Shown piece after piece: positions 57,570 to 64,000 of a stretch of DNA of 64,000 nucleotides. The DNA is from Sphagnum magellanicum (Eukaryota; Streptophyta; Sphagnopsida; Sphagnales; Sphagnaceae), in the NCBI GenBank assembly GCA_021904315.1, contig CM038908.1:11490501-11554500 (forward strand). Reading direction: 5' to 3'. The notes beneath the pieces are model-generated. The model was given only the letters and a program-made list of their open reading frames with translations, did no database searches and was not told the origin of the DNA. Numbering within the stretch: position 1 is the stretch's first letter; every line of letters starts with the position of its first letter. The position numbers were made by a program, and so were the translations under genes.

Positions 57570-58205
57570 TAGTGTTGCCTCCAAATCCACCTCTCAATGC
57601 CACCTAGCCCTTATGGTATCCTCTTCATTGGAACTTGGGTTCCTACTCAACCTATTGACTAACATCTCGATTAACCTTACCAGCCCTACTAACAATATCG
57701 AAATCGTACTCCCGAAAGATAAATGCCCATTTGGCCAACTTTCCTATGAGTTGATTTGATTCCATCAAAAACTTTAGGGGCTGGTGATCAGTACCCAAAG
57801 TAAATGGGCTACCATATACTTAACATTTGAAAGAAAAAAATTGCCCAAACAACAACGAAGCACTCCCCTTCATATGAACTATAATTGGCCTATGTTTTGT
57901 TGTTGGACTAGCTAACATATGCCACCACAAATTTCCAACCATCATCATTTAACTGGATAAACACGACTCCCAACCCTAAGGTATTTTAATCAGTATGCAA
58001 CTAAAAAAAATGTCCTCAAATTAACAAATTTTTAGTCATAATTACGCAAGCTTAAGAAGCTTGTAATTGGTTCACATCTATTAGTTAGGGTACCTATGAA
58101 ATGGCTTCAACCTTAGCCTTTTATGCCCCCAATCCACTTGGATAAATCATATGACCTAGGTATTCCACCTGTGTCTAAATAAACTAACATTTGCTTAAAT
58201 GAAGC
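57570..58205 (-). mobile_element. Ty3/gypsy RT end and RNase H fragment, broken
   Basis: On the minus strand from right to left: an RT tail (LHLSKC, VEYLGHMIYPSG, 58200-58100), then RNase H blocks FVVAYVS, NYSSYEGECFVVVWA (about 57960-57840), and FLMESNQLIGKLAKWAF with FREYDFDIVS and SRLGRNPSS (about 57770-57630). This is the gypsy RT-RNase H boundary region. It has several breaks. Same strand and right order relative to the integrase piece at 52711-54020. Confidence 0.75.
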
Positions 58206-60759
58206 TTAAGGACCACTAGGTTTAGTCATTAATTTAAGTTGTTGGGTTTAACCACTAGGTTTAGCCATTAGTTTAAATTGTTGAATTTAGCCACTAGGTT
58301 TAACCATTATTTTAAATCACTAAGTTTAGTCACTAATTGTCATCTAGGTTTAGCCATTATGTTTAATGATGTGAAATAAAAAGCTTGTTAAAAGTTGAAC
58401 ACCTTTGGTGATATAGTCCATTGGTAAACATTTGGTTTATCATTGTGAAGGTTTGGGGTTCAATTCCTTATACTTACAATGTGCATGCTTAAAAGACTAT
58501 GATAGGTAGGTTAGACTAAAATAATTCGGTGAAGTTAAATTAGGTTAGGTTAGGTAGGCTAAGTTAAACTAACACCTACCTACCTAAGTGTTTTTTTTCA
58601 ACCTACCTACTTCTTTACCTACCTACCTACCTATTAATTAAAATAATAATAATCCAAAAAATGATTTTAATTTAAGTATAAAATTGATCCAATCAAATGG
58701 TCCACTATCTACTAATCGAATAGTCAATCATTTTGTCAATCACTCTACTAGTCAAAATGACAAGGTCCAATTTGACTGCCTAGTCATGCAAGACATGGCC
58801 AAAATGACTTGTCCAAATTAACAGGGTGGTTTTTTTTACCCCTGTCACTTTTGGGTGTTTTTTTATTAAAAAACCCAATAAAAAAAACCATGAATTATAG
58901 TAGTGAATGTGGTTTTCCTCTTTGTATTATCAAGCCATTGATGGAAACTTGTGTGTTGTTGTTCATGGAGAAGAAGGAATTTAGCCATACATCTTTAGCA
59001 ATAATGGGTATCCCTTCTTGCCTTAGTTGATGGTGCCCCACAAGCAAGTTGAAGTGCGACATATTATTCTTGAAACTTTGTTCAATTGACAATTGTTTTG
59101 TGGTATAAGTGTAGTGAACTTATTTGGGATCTTGGATTTTTTTTTTAAAAAATTGATGTTGAAAAGAAATTTGCATATATCCTTTTTTTGCCAAATGTTG
59201 TAGTATGTTGACACATGTTGCACAACCCAATTTTACACAATAGATATGAAAATACATAAACATTAATGACTCAATTAGAAGTTGAAAATGATTTAGTAGG
59301 TATTCAAGGTGACATGAGGAGGTATGAATAAAGATCCCTTCAACCTCAAAATAAAATAAAACTAAATGCACAACACAGGAAATGTTTGGAAACATGTTTG
59401 CTTTAAGAGATATTTGTAGTTATTTAGTCAAATTCTGCATTTAAATCTATGGCAAACTTTTCCTTGGGTGGTACCATTAGGAACCACCTCGCCAAAATCA
59501 CAAGAAAGTTGGACCCAATTTAAGATAAAATTTCATCTATTTATACATTGATTTATTTGATTGGACTAGGTGGGCTATGTGTTCCCCACCTATGCACACA
59601 CTCATGAAAAATAATGGACACCCAAAAACCAACAATATGCATTAACATTTTGATTCATAAACCATTCCTGACCCAATTTTTGAATTTTTCCTTTTAAGTG
59701 TCCTTACACTTACACATTAGATATTTTTTCTTGTTTATTCAATACATGCACAAGGGAATGATCCAAACTAGTCATTAAAATAACAAAAGGTGTTATCATT
59801 TGTGTTTTTGACATTAATGGCCTTTTGAGGCTTCACGATCTTGACTTCAAAAATTCATGACTAAATCAAATTTGAACTAATCAATTATCTATAAAAGACA
59901 TCAAATAGGTTCGCATTTGAAGTATCCTTGAAAAATAAAATCCAAGAAAAATTCCCAAAAAATAGATTCCTTTTGTGTTTTTAATAAAAAAATCCCTCGT
60001 GTGACATTCCACAAACTTTTTGCATATGCATTCATTTTCCACATCAATTTTTTTTTTTTTTTGTAAATATAATTAGAGTTTTGAATTTTACATGACTTGG
60101 GTAACCTTTTGATACATAATTTGGAATGAAATTTTTTATCTATGTGAGTCCTATGTTGTCCTAAAGTTGGATGGGTCACATAAATTTGGGGTGTGATGTT
60201 CCTAGTGGTACCACCCAAGGAGTTTACCCTCTAGCATCATAAACATTGGTTGTCATTGGATCGTTTGATTTTTACTAGTGGGTTCAGAACAATTGCATAT
60301 GCCAAAACAATTCTAAATGGTAGAATAATTACATTTGTTTCAATAGCTAGAACATCATGTATATGATTTTACTTTAACATTTAATGTTTTGATCTAAAGT
60401 TTTTTTGGATTGTTTTTCTCAACAATCACTATGGATTTGTTTAAAATTGCTCAAGTTCAGCCATAATTTTTTTAAAATTTTCATAAATAAATATTTCCTT
60501 CTGTGGTCTCATACTTTGAAAACATATTTGTCTTCACACGTTTATTGTGTTATGATTCAATGTAAAAAATAGGATTTTGGTTTCTCATTCAATTTGTGAT
60601 TTGTTGTTTTTTTCTACTATCGTACATGTCTCATTGTTTTGGGGCCGGCCCTATCATTTGACAATAAACCAGTTGTTTTAAAACTTTGTTCCTCAATTCG
60701 TGTGGAACCTAGGCTTGCCTACTTGGAGTTGCATAAAGTTGTTGTCAAGGATTCATGAA
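58206..60759. other. AT-rich spacer with repeat words
   Basis: Begins with TTTAGCCA/TTAACCA words (58210-58370), then GGTTAGGTTAGGTAGG and ACCTACCTACC tracts (58500-58640) that are inverted relative to each other, then GTCAAAATGAC and CTAGTC words (58700-58800). No gene recognised. TTTTTACTAGTG at 60269-60280 resembles a CACTA right end but has no partner. Confidence 0.4.
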
Positions 60760-61222
60760 TTATGCGAACAACAAGTTCCCAAATGTTAGCAAATCCTCTG
60801 TTGACAAATCGTTCAATAAGCTTATGAAAAAATGCTCTAGAATCAGCTTTTTAAAACTCACATGTTCTCTAAAGAAGTCCATTACATGTGTAAACATTGA
60901 CAAATTGTAATCCTCCATATCATCCTTTGAGATGTTCAAACTTTGTGTCATTATGTAAAAACTTTCTTTGTCCATCTTCACATTTGCCCAAATCCATGCC
61001 GCCCATTCCATTGTTTTGTCAATTACTCTTCCATTTTGTGCTCCATGTCCTAATTTTGAGCAAATGCATGAGGGGGTCTACCTTGGTATTATCTCTTGGA
61101 TATTCCAATGGTTGTTTTGTCATCTTGCAAATTCTTCCTAATATGCTTGAGATTAACATGTATTCAATCATAGATTCCAACGTGTTTAATGTGACAATTG
61201 GTGACAAATTTCCTTTTTCCAT
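60760..61222 (-). other. Unrecognised coding-like minus-strand frames
   Basis: Two adjoining minus-strand frames, 61222-61019 (SPIVTLNTLESMIEYMLI...) and 61011-60760 (SLNISKDDMEDYNLSMFTHV...), have amino-acid composition more protein-like than their surroundings. I see no known motif, no splice-supported extension and no start context. They may be remnants of a transposable-element gene or of a host gene. Confidence 0.25.
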
Positions 61223-64000
61223 TAGAGTAGAGAGGTTTTATGATTGCAAGTAGGCAGTTTAGGAACAAAGGATACAACTAGGAAGTATTTGTGCAAATAA
61301 TACAAATTGAAGTATTTTGCATGCAAATTAGTAGTAAAATGAAAAAGAATGCAATTTCATTGTGCAAGTTGCCAAGGGGATGTGAAAGCGAATGAAAATA
61401 AAAAAGAATTCAAAATGGTAAGGTGTTTTAGGGTGCCTGATATTGTCTTAGTTCCTAATCTTTGCATACCTCTTTGTGGTGGACAAGTAATGTTTGAATT
61501 GACACATACCTCTTGATGGGTCAACAAATTTATGTGCCACTAAATTTGATTTAATTTCAAATTTTATATAGTTTGGATGTTGTAAAGTTGGAATATATTT
61601 AATAGTCATGGAATTTGAAATACTAGTTCAAGTGTAACTTAAGCATTTCATGTGTTGAATTGTTCACAATAAACCAACATAAATTTATTGTATTTTTTTT
61701 GGAATGTATCTTATTACAAATGTTCATGAAAAAGTTCATCCATTGTCATTGTCATTTTCATCCACATTTTCATCCATAAATTTCATTCATTCATGACAGG
61801 TGGCAAAATATTCTAAAAAGATTCAGTCATGTTCCCTTGCTCACACTCATGCTCACAAGTTCATGAAATAACATCCCTAATGTATTTTCATTCACATTCC
61901 AATGCATTTGGGCCTATAATACATAAAATCTTACCTCTAATGATTCTTCCCTCCATGGAAAGAAATCAAGCTCCTTTATTTTTCATTATATTTCTATCTC
62001 CTTCATAGTTGCATAAAAAATGTAGAAGATATGAGAGTTGCTAAAATACATCACAACACATATTTGTTCCACTTTAAGAAAAGACATAACACCTCTTGTT
62101 TAGGAACTCGCAAGGCACATCTCCTTGTTTTTTTCGATGCAATTGTTAGTTTTTGTTGTCTTGCTTTGATATGAATCCACTTATTACCGTGCCTTCTTCT
62201 ACTCTTGTGTTGAACTATGGTTGAAAGCTTGCTAGACCTTTGCATTTGAAAAATGTTTCATTTGTGTCTAATTTGTGCCTATTATTCTTTCTTCTCTAAA
62301 GGATGCCATCATTTCTTAGTTTTTCCTACGTCCCTATTGTACCCATGACCATTCAACTAATGTATGCCTAAGAATTATCAATTCAAATTGGTTTTTTGTA
62401 TGTCGTTCGATGTGTCTATTGGGTCTAATACCAATCATTAAATGGATTATGTAATAGTTACTGACAATTTGCTATCAACTTTACTTATGCAAATTATGTC
62501 CCCTATTGCAATTTTGACAATTCAATATTATTCGGTTGCCATTTAGTTACATTACAAACAATTGGTAGTAGATGCTTTGGACCATAAAGACAAAATTCCA
62601 AAAATCAATCAACTACACTTCCATCTAATTCATCAAGATAATAATTGTGAAGAATCATAGCTTGTCAGATTACATTGTTAAGATGATCAAGTGTTTTTAA
62701 TTACTAACCTAAAAAACGTTTTTCTGAAAATATTTAATGAATTTGTATATATACCTTCATCTTAATTGTTTTATGTTAACAATAACCCCCAAAAATTTAT
62801 GAACATATTCTTACGTATTTGTGAAGTTTTAATTGGTCATAGTCAGTTGTTATTGTTTTTTACTCATATCTATCATTATAATAATATGTCTCTGGTAGCA
62901 TCTTCTATCCATATGTTATTATTTCACTTTTGCTCTCATTATAAATATTGTTGCAACTAAAGGTAATATTTAGTAAATTTTTTTATATAGAACCATGGGT
63001 CAAAAAATTGGAGTGCAATTGTATGATGGATACATATTATAAACAAATGATATTTTCACATTTAGCATAAAAAATTGAATTTAATCCTTCTTGTGCTTAC
63101 CCTTCTTTCCTGGCAAAATCATTTTACATCATGCCAAGGTTTGTTGCTTTTATCTTTTCAAATGCCTTGCAAAAAATTTACATCATAAATCATTTTTTTG
63201 ACTATTTCATTTTTAAAGATGTTCTTGATTTAAGTGTCCTCTTCTACAGTTTGTTTCATGTAACGAACTATTCGATCTCCCTCAATTAATAGTTCCTATT
63301 GGATTTCTGAAATAATTGTTCCTCTTTAGATGAATTCCATTGAGACTATATCCATATTTTGTCCTTACCATTATTGTCCTGAATGTGCCTTCAACGTACC
63401 CCTCTTTGTTTCATAAAATCTTTTACAAAACAATGGGGTTAGAAAGTACATTCATTGTTAGTTCTATTTTTGGAGGTTCTTGCTACCACCGAACATACTT
63501 TATTTTATTTGATGGATTGGAGTGGGCTAAGTGTGTTAAAAAAAGATTGTTATAACATTCTTAGAATGTACTCATAATGACAATAACTATTTTTGCTCAT
63601 TCAATTGTCCCAAAATTCATTATACCTAGATATTTCCATATTTATACGTATGAACATTTCTTCTAGAAATTCTATCATGGTTCATCTTACTACTACACAA
63701 TTACCTAACAACTTTTGAGAGAGTCACTAATGTATTTGGAGGGTCGAATTTTTTTTGTAATCAAAATTTCAAAACATTCCCTAGGGCAAATACCATAAGG
63801 TTTTAAAATCCGAAGGATGGAAGATGTAACCCAATCAAATCTCTGAAAGTGAGGGAATTAGTTCATAAGGTATTGATTACCTCGGTTTTACGCAGTGTAA
63901 GTCCTTGTTGTCAGGGAATTATTGTGTAGATGTGATCGAGCTTTGCCCTTGGTGTTCACACAGTGACAATAGGGACTTGCCATTTACATAACACTATAAT
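61223..64000. other. AT-rich spacer to the window end
   Basis: No gene recognised. A minus-strand patch at 62245-62051 is basic and open but matches nothing I know. Short frames elsewhere look like chance. Confidence 0.45.

Noticed and set aside
60269-60280. TTTTTACTAGTG as a CACTA right end
   Set aside because: No matching left end or 3-bp duplication found.
1-64000. CRISPR arrays, bacterial operons or rRNA genes
   Set aside because: Nothing in the sequence supports them; repeats are tandem or transposon-derived and the genes are spliced plant genes. tRNA genes could not be excluded by eye, but none was seen.

Overview
The window is nuclear DNA of a land plant. The evidence is two plant-type housekeeping or cell-wall genes (the N-glycan enzyme GPT/ALG7 with 11 phased exons, and a KORRIGAN-type membrane GH9 glucanase), plus Ty3/gypsy, Ty1/copia and CACTA elements in long AT-rich spacers. 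The intronless GH9 coding sequence and an unusual Ty3/gypsy lineage suggest a non-flowering lineage (bryophyte, lycophyte, fern or gymnosperm). That is inference; the species cannot be named from sequence alone.

Layout. 1-1184 is a decayed CACTA TNP2 transposase cut off by an LTR element. 1185-14232 is a nest of Ty3/gypsy fossils: a minus-strand, internally deleted element (1185-4731), an LTR at 5048-6018, and an older plus-strand element (about 6019-14232) broken by three solo LTRs with clean 5-bp target duplications. That older element carries a cytosine-5 DNA methyltransferase domain between protease and reverse transcriptase, and a PHD finger after integrase. 14233-29357 is mostly AT-rich spacer with degenerate repeats and a few exon-like relics near 18.4-20.4 kb.

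29358-43060 is the gene island: GPT/ALG7 (+, looks intact, 430 aa), a thymidylate kinase pseudogene (+), and a KORRIGAN-type endoglucanase (-, intact 613-aa open frame with a probable leader intron). 43323-45182 is a minus-strand, internally deleted copia element with both LTRs. 45-64 kb is AT-rich repeat land holding a complete non-autonomous CACTA element (50461-52681, TIRs and TAT target duplication), a second minus-strand gypsy fossil whose integrase is again followed by a PHD finger (52711-54020) with an RT-RNase H piece further along (57570-58205), and a solo LTR with a TTTAT duplication (55935-56851).

The host genes do not form a pathway unit. GPT begins N-glycan synthesis in the ER, and KORRIGAN-type enzymes are N-glycosylated cellulose-synthesis partners, but their adjacency is probably chance. 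The most unusual content is the chromatin-linked cargo (DNA methyltransferase plus PHD reader) of the old Ty3/gypsy lineage.
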